Assembly (NCBI RefSeq): GCF_017901135.1
Contig: NZ_CP072801.1
Coordinates: 3,221,501 to 3,285,500 of the forward strand
Reading direction: 5' to 3'
Length of the DNA stretch: 64,000 nucleotides
Source of the DNA: Thiothrix litoralis
GTDB lineage: Bacteria > Pseudomonadota > Gammaproteobacteria > Thiotrichales > Thiotrichaceae
The position numbers and the translations under genes were made by a program. Of the stretch, positions 30,601 through 37,434 are shown in pieces. The stretch's first letter is position 1. The number at the start of each line of letters is the position of its first letter. The notes beneath the pieces were generated by a model that worked only from the letters and a program-made list of their open reading frames with translations, was not told where the DNA came from and ran no database searches.

Positions 30601-30751
30601 ACTCCGCCAGATAATGCGCTATCTGGTTGGCTTTCGCATTCAGCTCGCCATAGGTGATGTCAGCGCTGGCGTCAGACAGGGCAACCTGACCCGGCGTCAG
30701 CATCACTTGCTGCTGGAAAAGCTGTGCTAAAGACTGGAATTCATGGGGCAT
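27611..30751 (-). CDS. Adenylation domain interrupted by a PLP aspartate-decarboxylase-like domain
   Basis: A 1046-residue protein with an NRPS A domain split by an inserted enzyme. The first part (1-310) carries YTSGLTGHPK near 156 and the A5 motif YGATETSAD near 299. The insert (about 315-855) is a group II PLP decarboxylase with HVDAAWGG (Asp near 593) and the PLP lysine in FCAHKQLY (near 625); its N-terminal part (YVGHMTSALP, then GGTISNITAL) resembles PanP-type aspartate 1-decarboxylases. The A domain resumes with PIGKPLPNCQVYIL and GEIYVGG and ends with the A10 lysine in GGKIDRQAL. No carrier domain follows. The pocket reads V-D-A-V-F-S-V-A-D, again beta-alanine-like. The likely role is to form beta-alanine from aspartate, activate it and load a carrier in trans. 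It is the first gene of the operon. Confidence 0.93.
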   Translation of the reverse strand: MPHEFQSLAQLFQQQVMLTPGQVALSDASADITYGELNAKANQIAHYLAECGIGSGQLVALYLERSVDWVVALLGVLKAGAAYVPLDSSTPVGRVSTILCDCQPSALITRKILCLDNPLPFPGRIDLDTDWPLISQQPACNPDNAVSVDSLLYVIYTSGLTGHPKAVRGIYQGILNRLHWTWNVYPFQAQEVACHRVSISAVDHLAEIFAPLLKGIPLVILADDEANDPEQLIRVLARKRITRLVVAPSLLKSMLCVRKELIFHLEHLKQVFCSGEALSKALAGLFYQRFKQARLINVYGATETSADASWYEVKRSDVDNVLAYFSKALDFGSEITAANVPVKELAAHFQQTRMAESPTQQASYFDWFHKEVLPYSIDTASPLYVGHMTSALPDFVHDVSKLISQMNQNLVKIETAKSAIFLEREALAMLHRCFYGLDDAFYAKYVQKVNTNLGLVTTGGTISNITALMIARNRALSQLTGRRDWQDQSIYSILAASGYKDLVLLGSKLMHYSMKKSASVLGLGMRNIVHVDFTPDGVLDTADLNRKLEQCKQDGLLVFAMVGIAGATETGHIDPLEQMADIAQAHGIYFHVDAAWGGSALFSEQYRPRFKGLERAQSVTFCAHKQLYLPQGISVCLFRDPEELQYGETTAAYQATPDSYDVGRFSIEGSRSAMALLVHASLQLIGRKGYEALFNASVDKALFFSRIVDAMDCFELLFEPPLNIVNYRYIPQAYRQKLDAGALSPADNRAINAINQQIQEMQFLRGSTFVSKTTLTNTRYGQDCPVVVFRVILANPLTTQADIHQVLEDQLGIAQAVCGDEISPMLGNGENLHGFSLADAFSAIATFKEEPGEPLVPIGKPLPNCQVYILDENRQPVPVGVIGEIYVGGVAVSPGYFHRLDEPHERFVPDPFARQPNATLFRTGDRGKWLDDGNIDYRGRNDDLVKIRGHRVELSEVEATLQEVSGIVHCATSVGDDGQGDKFLVAHLVLDACGDSADQLTTIKRLLSKALPDYMVPREYRILGEMPFTLGGKIDRQALTAPVYPL

Positions 30752-30834
30752 GATAAATTATAACCACTCGTCTATTCTAAGTATTTATGTCTTAAAAACT
30801 GCCAATTAGCTTATAATCTGTACGACGCAAAAAC

Positions 30835-30873
30835 AACATTTCCTAACACTTCGTGACATTTCTTAACATTTCC
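30835..30873 (+). promoter_or_regulatory. Tandem CTTAACA-type operator, four 10-bp repeats
   Basis: Four copies of a 10-bp unit close to TAACATTTCC start at 30835, 30845, 30855 and 30865 with exact helical spacing. They lie in the 297-bp gap between the divergent NRPS operon (start 30751) and the gene at 31049. The same motif occurs at six other places in the window. Four in-phase direct repeats suggest cooperative binding of an OmpR/PhoB-type regulator. A TATAAT-like box for the minus-strand operon is present at 30757-30762, ending only five bases before the ATG, so that transcript may have almost no leader. Another TATAAT lies on the plus strand at 30812-30817. No other signal was seen in this gap. 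Confidence 0.6.
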
Positions 30874-31048
30874 TTGCGTAAGTGACCACACCCCCCCTCT
30901 CGGTACCTGATGGTGGTGGCGGGTCATAGATCCACGTATGGATCGCCGCAAACTGAGTAGCATTTTTTCAATTGCCCTAGCACAACGACTTCCTTGCAGA
31001 TTCCAGATCATTTACAGTGGTTAAAACAGAAAGATTTGGAGCAAGGAC

Positions 31049-31921
31049 ATGACAGATACCCGCAGTGAGTATGACAATGCTACAGAAGAGGTTCGGCAAT
31101 TGAGCGATGAAGTAGTCACCGACAAAAAGGCAGGAAAAGACGCTGAAATCGGGTTGCCCGCGAATCGGGTGATCCGCAAAAGGATTGCGGCTAGAACCAT
31201 TGGCGTCCATTTGAGCGCTTTACCGCCTGAACTACAGGCACTCAAAAAGGCTACCGATAACGCTTATCTGACCAAGTATGACCTGCCTGACGAAATTCAT
31301 CTGACCCTTTCTAACGGGGACAGGAAGGTGTTATCAAGAGAGGAAGCTTGGGCATTTGCTGACGAGGCGGGTTCAAAACTGGAATCGGACATAACGCCTG
31401 ACACCCTGGCTAGCAAGGCAATTGCTTTGTTTTCCTCTACCGGGCAAGGGGTATACGCCAATTACGGTCGTCCAAGCATCGACTTTGCTGGTTTCTTCCA
31501 TGACACCATGGCATCTCAGGGGCGGAATAATATCATGCTGGGGCCAATACTGATTGCTGTCGATACCGTCAATGCTGCTGGCTTGACGGCATTAGGCCAC
31601 GTCACACGAAGTGCCCCACTGACGGACAAAGCCGTCCTTTCTGATGTAGTCTCCACGGGTGTATTTGAAGGAAGCACGTCTTGGGCCTCAGCGAAACTCG
31701 GTGTCCTTACTGGAGCCAAGCTGATGCGCCTTACCGCCGTGCTACCTATCCCAGGTGCTCATCTTGCAGCAGTGCCGATCGGCTTACTGGTGGGTATCTC
31801 AACCGCCATCTTCGCCAAGCATTTCACCAATCAGTACAAGGATCGCGCCATTGACCTTGCCCACCAATCTATCATGCAGTCTTCAGCTTCTGAAACGGCC
31901 CGGGACGCTATTCCAGCGTAA
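31049..31921 (+). CDS. Unknown protein with hydrophobic glycine/alanine-rich C-terminal half
   Basis: I do not recognise this 290-residue protein. The N-terminal 100 residues are charged and look soluble. The C-terminal half holds two or three hydrophobic stretches (NIMLGPILIAVDTVNAAG and, near the end, PGAHLAAVPIGLLVGIST), which could insert into a membrane. A GGAGCAAGGAC ribosome site precedes the ATG. It starts divergently from the NRPS operon across the four-repeat operator, and so may share its regulation. Its layout is reminiscent of the DUF697 proteins elsewhere in the window, but I see no clear sequence match. Confidence 0.75.
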   Translation: MTDTRSEYDNATEEVRQLSDEVVTDKKAGKDAEIGLPANRVIRKRIAARTIGVHLSALPPELQALKKATDNAYLTKYDLPDEIHLTLSNGDRKVLSREEAWAFADEAGSKLESDITPDTLASKAIALFSSTGQGVYANYGRPSIDFAGFFHDTMASQGRNNIMLGPILIAVDTVNAAGLTALGHVTRSAPLTDKAVLSDVVSTGVFEGSTSWASAKLGVLTGAKLMRLTAVLPIPGAHLAAVPIGLLVGISTAIFAKHFTNQYKDRAIDLAHQSIMQSSASETARDAIPA

Positions 31922-31948
31922 TGACTTGTTGTCTGATGCAGTACTTAA

Positions 31949-32116
31949 TTGGCCTTCACCCATAAACGCATTGTTACATTGAAGGATGCGCTGCAATCCG
32001 GTGAGTTATACCCTAACAATGCGCCTATTTCTGAAGGACAAAATAAGCAAATTGGTAATGCCGTGCCTGTTAACCTAGCTTTGGCGATGGGCAGAAGCCT
32101 GATTGCGTTATTAAAT
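31949..32116 (+). pseudogene. C-terminal remnant of a cytosine-5 DNA methyltransferase, cut by an IS
   Basis: Reading from 31949, the frame codes for a tail containing ISEGQNKQIGNAVPVNLALA, the motif IX-X region of C5 cytosine methyltransferases. No upstream catalytic part is present; the frame is closed by a TAA at 31946. The IS element enters at 32117. If the element and one copy of the AAAT duplication are removed, the frame continues at 33954 as SIEAENTL and ends at a TAA at 33978-33980. So the IS entered the last codons of what was already, or later became, a fragment. Confidence 0.7.
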
Positions 32117-32128
32117 AGTGTCTGACCG
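32117..32128. repeat. Left terminal inverted repeat of the ISNCY-like element
   Basis: AGTGTCTGACCG, the inverted partner of 33938-33949; the next bases (GAAA versus AAAA) still match partly. AAAT directly outside is the target duplication. Confidence 0.8.
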
Positions 32129-32274
32129 GAAACCCTAAAACCCTTTTCCGATCAAGATGCTACGCCCGTTTTCCTTGCCCTAAGATTTCCCGGAAGCAGG
32201 CCAGAAAGCTGCAAAAGCGCCCAAAATAGGGCAAAATAGGGCATCCATCCGCCAAACTTCGCAGGAGACACACG

Positions 32275-32754
32275 ATGCGTGAAGTGATCGCCCGCCAACT
32301 TCGCCTGGGTCACGCTGACATCGGCAGGCTGACCTTCAACCCACGTTCGCGGGACGACATCCCGCAGGTGTTGCAAGGGCTGCAATACATTTATGTGACA
32401 GACGAACTGCGTGAGGCGGTGTTTGCGGTGCTGGAAAAGCGGGTTCCGGCGGAGGTGGACGCCAGCCGTGGACGCCCCGGCATGGATCTGTGGAATGCGC
32501 TGGTGCTGGCGACATTGCGGGTGAACCTGAACTGGGACTATGACCGGCTGCTGGAGATGGCGAACCAGCACCGCAGCATCCGTCAGATGCTGGGGCATGG
32601 TTTCTGGGATGATGACGATGAGTACAAGCTGCAAACGGTCAAGGACAACGCCGCTCTGGTGGACGAAGCCAGCCTGCAACGCATCAACCAGTTGGTGGTG
32701 GAGGCCGGTCACAAGCTGCTAAAAAAAAGCCGCGCCGCTGAGCGCCCGTTGTGA
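32275..32754 (+). CDS. ISNCY-like transposase, N-terminal open frame
   Basis: This 159-residue frame holds the N-terminal part of the transposase (ITRQ-like start MREVIARQ, then NPRSRDDIPQVL and RGRPGMDLWNALVLATLR, typical of this IS group). It ends shortly after a run of eight A (32721-32728). The following frame continues the protein in the +1 phase. Removing one A from the run would join the two into one transposase. This can be transcript slippage, as known for some IS elements, or a real inactivating mutation. Confidence 0.8.
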   Translation: MREVIARQLRLGHADIGRLTFNPRSRDDIPQVLQGLQYIYVTDELREAVFAVLEKRVPAEVDASRGRPGMDLWNALVLATLRVNLNWDYDRLLEMANQHRSIRQMLGHGFWDDDDEYKLQTVKDNAALVDEASLQRINQLVVEAGHKLLKKSRAAERPL

Positions 32755-32761
32755 CTCCTTC

Positions 32762-33748
32762 GTGGTGGAAAGCAACATCCACTACCCGACCGACATCAAC
32801 CTGTTGTACGACGCGGTGCGTTGTTCGGTGCGCACGGTGGCCGATTGGTGTGAAGGGCACGGCGACAGCCGCTGGCGGCAATGGCAGTACAATCTCCGCC
32901 AGGTGAAGAAAGCCTGCCGTCATGCGCAGAAGCTCAAGCACTCCAGCTCCCAAGACCCGGACAAGCAGGCCACCCGGCAACAGGCCATCCGTGACGCCCA
33001 CCACACCTACCTGGGCCTGTGCGCCGCGCTGTTGTCGAAAGTGGAGGAAACGGTGGCTGACCTGCCCCTCAGCCTGCTGGACAGCCGGTCGGGCAACGAC
33101 CTCCAGCGCTGGCTGGGGTACGGGTGGCATCAGGTTGACCTGGTGCGGCGGCGGGTGCTGGACGGGGAAACCATCCCCCACGGCGACAAGATCTTCTCCC
33201 TCTTCGAGGATTACAGCGAATGGCTCAGCAAGGGCAAAGCCGGTGTGCCGGTGGAGCTGGGCCTGAACGTGTGCGTGATGGAATCGGCTGACGGCTTCAT
33301 CCTCCACCACCAAGTGATGCAACACTGCCCCGACAGTGAGATTGCCGTGACCATGGTTAAGCAAGCCAAAGCGCTGTTCCCCTCCCTGAGCGCGTGCAGC
33401 TTTGACAAGGGGTTCCACTCACCGGCCAACCAGCGCGAACTGGCCGAACTGCTCGACCGGGTGGTGTTGCCGAAAAAGGGCCGCTGGAGCCAGGCGGACA
33501 CTGCCCGTGAAACCGACCCGGCGTTTGTCCAGGCCAGACGCCAGCACTCAGCGGTGGAATCCGGCATCAACGCACTGGAAGTCCATGGGCTGGACTATTG
33601 CCCCGACCGGGGGCTGGAACGCTTCAAGCGCTATGTGGCACTGGCGGTGGTGGGCAGGAACCTGCAAAAGGTCGGGGCCATTTTACAGGCCAGGGCGTTG
33701 GAGGCCTTGCAGAAGGATGAACGCCGACGACAGCGCCAAGCCGCCTGA
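32762..33748 (+). CDS. ISNCY-like transposase, C-terminal catalytic frame
   Basis: A 328-residue frame starting VVESNIHYPTDINLLYDAVR, where V(V)ESNIHYPTD holds the first catalytic aspartate of a DDE transposase. The second lies in SACSFDKGFHSPANQ and the Glu in QHSAVESGINALEVHGL. It has no good start of its own, since the phase is closed by a TAA at 32720 just before the A8 run; expression probably depends on slippage from the first frame. Several long open frames on the opposite strand here are shadows. Confidence 0.8.
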   Translation: MVESNIHYPTDINLLYDAVRCSVRTVADWCEGHGDSRWRQWQYNLRQVKKACRHAQKLKHSSSQDPDKQATRQQAIRDAHHTYLGLCAALLSKVEETVADLPLSLLDSRSGNDLQRWLGYGWHQVDLVRRRVLDGETIPHGDKIFSLFEDYSEWLSKGKAGVPVELGLNVCVMESADGFILHHQVMQHCPDSEIAVTMVKQAKALFPSLSACSFDKGFHSPANQRELAELLDRVVLPKKGRWSQADTARETDPAFVQARRQHSAVESGINALEVHGLDYCPDRGLERFKRYVALAVVGRNLQKVGAILQARALEALQKDERRRQRQAA

Positions 33749-33937
33749 ACCACCCCACAACGCCGACCGATGAGGGAAAATGCCGGGAAGGCAGGGCAGC
33801 CCCTGCACCGAAGGCAAGCCTGCGCTGCCAGCCATGCCTTGAAACCCAGCGTTTTACCCTCGTGCTTGCCAGAAGGTGGCGGGGAAAACGGCTGCATGGA
33901 CTAAAATTGGGCACTCGTGGCGGCAGGAAGGCTTTTT

Positions 33938-33949
33938 CGGTCAGACACT
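33938..33949. repeat. Right terminal inverted repeat of the ISNCY-like element
   Basis: CGGTCAGACACT, the exact inverse of the left end, followed by the second AAAT copy. Confidence 0.8.
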
Positions 33950-33975
33950 AAATAGTATCGAAGCTGAGAATACCT

Positions 33976-33997
33976 TGTAACAAAACTTAACAAAATG
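33976..33997 (+). promoter_or_regulatory. CTTAACA-type operator before the second P-type ATPase
   Basis: GTAACAAAACTTAACAAAAT shows two copies of the motif ten bases apart. A -10-like box TACGAT lies at 34026-34031, 30 bp after the second repeat, and the ATPase ATG is at 34074. The site overlaps the former stop codon of the broken methyltransferase gene, outside the IS, so it was not brought by the element. Confidence 0.55.
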
Positions 33998-34073
33998 CCA
34001 GTTGCATCGTCGATGCTTACCCATCTACGATTATCCCAATCAAGATAGCATTCACACAAGGAACGTCAGTAAC

Positions 34074-36206
34074 ATGATTGGTGTATTAGCGATCAGTTTT
34101 ATCGCGTCCCATATTGCTACCAGAGTGGTCAAAGCAAAAAAACATAAAAGCAAGCTTAAGCAAACACTACTCCCTCATAAGCCCGTCATCACGCCCCTGG
34201 AAGACCGTTTTCAAGCCGCTATCGAGCAAAAATTCGACCGAATACTGGGGGATAAGCGCAACCAGCAACTGCAACGTCTGAGTGGTTCTCTCGCCACAGC
34301 GGAAATTCCCGCAGAAGCCAAACAAGATAACCGCTATTTGCTCAGTACTGGCTTGAATGCTTGGGCTGCTGTACTGCTGGGGGTGATTGCACCTGCTTGG
34401 TTGATCCTGACCGTACCGTTTTCTCTGTATCTGGTAAGAAAGCCTTTCCAACGTGCGTGGCATGGGGTGATGCATGAAGGCCGAGTGAGTGTGAATGTGG
34501 TGGATAGTGCTGCCGTCAGTATTGCTCTCCTGACAGGCTTTTGGCAGGTGACAGCGATCAGTTTGTTTCTGTATGCCACTGCCCTAAAATTGTTAAACAG
34601 GGCGAAACAAAAATCCCGCCAGCAACTATCCAACATGTTCACGCAAACGCCTGCTACGGTCTGGATTCAGCGCGGCGAGGTGGAAGCTGAAATCAAGCTA
34701 AAAAACCTGCAAGCAGATGACATCGTGGTGGTACGTTCGGGAGAAGTGATTCCAGTGGATGGCCTGATTCTGCAAGGCACGGGACTGGTTGACCAACGCG
34801 CCTTGACGGGGGAATCCCAGCCCGCCGAAAAACAAGTAGGCGATGAAGTGTTTGCTTGTACCCTGCTGCTCAGTGGGAGGGTACAAATCCAGGTACAGAG
34901 CACGGGGCAGCAAACCGTTGTTGCCCGCATTGGTGAATTGCTGCAAAAAACGGCTGGGTACAAGAATCAGCATGAGTTTCAGGCCGAACGCTTTACTGAC
35001 CGCTCGGTTGTCCCCACCTTGTTGCTCAGTGCGCTGGCACTGCCGGTCAGCGGGGTATCCGGTACCATTGGGGTCTTGTGGTCGTGCTTTGGCTACAACA
35101 TGCGCATTACCTCACCGATGAGTGTCATGAACTTCCTGCGCCATGCTTCCGAGCAACAAATCCTGATCAAGGATGGCATGGCATTGGATACTCTGCCCAA
35201 CATTGATACAGTCGTGTTCGACAAAACTGGCACCTTGACGGAAGAAGAGCCGGAACTGTACCGGATACATATTTTTGCCCAGTATGGCGAAACAACCATG
35301 TTGGCTTATGCCGCCGCTGCCGAATACCGTCAGACCCACCCGATTGCCCGCGCCATTCTGGCGGCGGCTAATAAACAGGAACTGTCACTTCCCGGGGTTG
35401 AGGACAGCTATTGCAAACTGGGTTACGGTATCGAAGCCCGGATTGACGGGCAAACAATCCAGATCGGCAGTGCCCGGTTCATGGAAAGTAGTGGTATCAA
35501 GATACCGGAAACCGCTTGGTTGATGCAGACGGAAGCGGAAACCTCGGGTCATTCCATTGTCATGCTGGCGATAGGCAACGTGTTGGCAGGTGCGATCGAG
35601 CTACGCCCACAAATACGCACCTCAGCCCAGCAGGTGATACAGGCATTAAAAGCGCAGGGTATCCGTACCTGCATCATTTCCGGTGACCGGGATCTCCCTA
35701 CCCGCCGCCTGAGTGAGACCCTTGGCATCGACCAGTATTTCGCCAATACATTGCCAGAACAGAAAGCTGAAATTGTCCAACGCTTGCAAGCCGAGGGGAG
35801 CACCGTCTGCTTCGTCGGTGATGGCATCAATGATGCGATTGCCCTCAAACAAGCTGACATCTCGGTTTCACTCAGCGGTGCAACCACGGCAGCTACTGAT
35901 ACGGCGCAAATCATCCTCATGGATGCCGACCTTATCCATCTGGTGACACTGACCGATATGGGGCGGCAGTTCCAACAGAACCAGCAGCAAAATATGCGTA
36001 TTTCTGTCATCCCTGCCATCATCAGCATTGGCGGGATTTTCATCTTACATGGCGGCCTGTTACTGGCGGCTGGTATGTTTTACGGCGGCATGGGATTAGG
36101 TGTCAGAAATGCCATTCGACCTATCCGCCCCCCCCGACTTGAAAATAACCAGGAGTCTAGTCATGCAAACCCCACAGCAACTCAGGCAGCACTATCAGTA
36201 CGTTAG
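34074..36206 (+). CDS. P1B-like P-type ATPase with FGY in place of CPC (copy 2)
   Basis: A 710-residue ATPase that begins with a membrane segment (MIGVLAISFIASHIATRVV) followed by a lysine-rich stretch. Catalytic motifs are intact: LTGESQPAEK, DKTGTLTEEE, the P1B dipeptide in TDHP-like position (RQTHPIARAI), and GDGINDAIAL. The membrane metal site reads FGYNMRITSPMSVM where copper and zinc pumps have CPC. No CxxC metal-binding domain is present. The ATG at 34074 is preceded by AAGGA and fits the start of the two homologues; an open frame to 34002 has no support. The 3' end overlaps egtB by 44 bp, so the two are co-expressed. Confidence 0.9.
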   Translation: MIGVLAISFIASHIATRVVKAKKHKSKLKQTLLPHKPVITPLEDRFQAAIEQKFDRILGDKRNQQLQRLSGSLATAEIPAEAKQDNRYLLSTGLNAWAAVLLGVIAPAWLILTVPFSLYLVRKPFQRAWHGVMHEGRVSVNVVDSAAVSIALLTGFWQVTAISLFLYATALKLLNRAKQKSRQQLSNMFTQTPATVWIQRGEVEAEIKLKNLQADDIVVVRSGEVIPVDGLILQGTGLVDQRALTGESQPAEKQVGDEVFACTLLLSGRVQIQVQSTGQQTVVARIGELLQKTAGYKNQHEFQAERFTDRSVVPTLLLSALALPVSGVSGTIGVLWSCFGYNMRITSPMSVMNFLRHASEQQILIKDGMALDTLPNIDTVVFDKTGTLTEEEPELYRIHIFAQYGETTMLAYAAAAEYRQTHPIARAILAAANKQELSLPGVEDSYCKLGYGIEARIDGQTIQIGSARFMESSGIKIPETAWLMQTEAETSGHSIVMLAIGNVLAGAIELRPQIRTSAQQVIQALKAQGIRTCIISGDRDLPTRRLSETLGIDQYFANTLPEQKAEIVQRLQAEGSTVCFVGDGINDAIALKQADISVSLSGATTAATDTAQIILMDADLIHLVTLTDMGRQFQQNQQQNMRISVIPAIISIGGIFILHGGLLLAAGMFYGGMGLGVRNAIRPIRPPRLENNQESSHANPTATQAALSVR

Positions 36207-37413
36207 GCAAGTTTCCGAGCAGATTTGTGCGCCATTGGTGACGGAGGATTACCAGATTCAGTCCATAGAGGAAACCAGTCCACCCAAATGGCATCTGGCG
36301 CATGTCACCTGGTTTTTTGAAACCTTCCTGCTCAAACTGCACAGCAAGGATTATCAGCCATTCCATCCACAGTTTGAAATATTGTTCAATTCCTACTACG
36401 AAACTGTCGGCAAGCTCCACCCACGCCCCAAACGTGGTCTGCTAGCGCGTCCCACTGTTAAGGAAGTCTATGCCTACCGTCATACAGTCGATAAAGCAAT
36501 GGATGTGTTGTTCGATATGCTAGAACAGTACCCGGATGACAAAATCCAGTCTTTCATCGAACTGGGGCTAAACCATGAACAACAACATCAGGAGCTGATG
36601 TGCATGGACATCAAGCACAATTTCTCGGTCAATCCCCTGAAACCGGCCTACCGCAGTGACTTGCCCACTAGCCCGGTGGGCAACACATTTGCAGTGCAGT
36701 GGCATGAACAGACCGCCGGGGTTTATGAAGTCGGTCATGATGGCAACGGCTTTGCCTATGACAATGAAGCACCGCGCCACCCGCAGTATGTGCCTGAATT
36801 CAAACTAGCCAACCGGCTGGTGACCAATGGCGAGTATCTGGCATTCATTGAGGACGGCGGCTATCAGCAGGTTGACCTGTGGCTGTCGGATGGCTGGCAT
36901 CACATCAATCAGTACGGCTGGCAATACCCCCTTTACTGGCAACGGGACGGCCAGTTCTGGCAGGAAATGACCTTGGGAGGCCTACGCCTGCTTAACCCGC
37001 ACGAGCCAGTTAGCCATGTCAGTTACTACGAAGCTGATGCCTACGCCCGTTGGGCAGGCAAACGCCTACCCACCGAAGCCGAAGTCGAAATCGTGTTGGC
37101 TGGCAAACCGCTACAAGGAAATTTCTTCGACCAAGAGCATTTGCACCCACAACCAGCCACTGTGGATGGGCAATGGTTCGGTGACTTGTGGGCATGGACA
37201 GCCACTGACTATCACCCCTACCCCGGCTTCAAACCACTGGAAGGCTCGGCAGGCGAATACAACGGCAAATTCATGTGTAACCAGAAAGTGTTGCGCGGCG
37301 GATGCTGCGCCACGTCACTGGATCATATGCGCGTGACCTACCGTAACTTTTTCTATCCCCATGAACGTTGGGCATTCACCGGCATCCGAATGGCTGATAA
37401 TGCAAGCAAATAA
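36163..37413 (+). CDS. egtB: EgtB-type sulfoxide synthase (ergothioneine pathway)
   Basis: A 416-residue protein with an N-terminal DinB-like iron-binding domain (WHLAHVTWFFE and NHEQQHQELM, giving the three-histidine iron site) and a C-terminal FGE-sulfatase domain (VTNGEYLAFIEDGGY, RLPTEAEVE, VLRGGCCATSLDHMR). The enzyme joins hercynine with cysteine or gamma-glutamylcysteine using oxygen. AGGAG lies seven bases before the ATG at 36163; the longer frame from 36100 overlaps the ATPase more and lacks such a site. It is followed by egtD at 21 bp. The missing egtC and egtE may lie elsewhere, or cysteine is the direct donor. Confidence 0.93.
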   Translation: MQTPQQLRQHYQYVRQVSEQICAPLVTEDYQIQSIEETSPPKWHLAHVTWFFETFLLKLHSKDYQPFHPQFEILFNSYYETVGKLHPRPKRGLLARPTVKEVYAYRHTVDKAMDVLFDMLEQYPDDKIQSFIELGLNHEQQHQELMCMDIKHNFSVNPLKPAYRSDLPTSPVGNTFAVQWHEQTAGVYEVGHDGNGFAYDNEAPRHPQYVPEFKLANRLVTNGEYLAFIEDGGYQQVDLWLSDGWHHINQYGWQYPLYWQRDGQFWQEMTLGGLRLLNPHEPVSHVSYYEADAYARWAGKRLPTEAEVEIVLAGKPLQGNFFDQEHLHPQPATVDGQWFGDLWAWTATDYHPYPGFKPLEGSAGEYNGKFMCNQKVLRGGCCATSLDHMRVTYRNFFYPHERWAFTGIRMADNASK

Positions 37414-37434
37414 TCCTATTAAAGGAGAGGAATC

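Larger units (their letters stand above)
32117..33949 (+). mobile_element. ISNCY-like insertion sequence, 1833 bp
   Basis: The element is bounded by 12-bp perfect inverted ends AGTGTCTGACCG (32117-32128 and, inverted, 33938-33949). It is flanked by AAAT on both sides (32113-32116 and 33950-33953), which I take as a 4-bp target duplication. It carries two overlapping-phase open frames for one transposase. The restored methyltransferase reading frame across the duplication supports the borders. The family name is from general resemblance of the transposase to ISNCY-type proteins and would need a database check. Confidence 0.8.
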
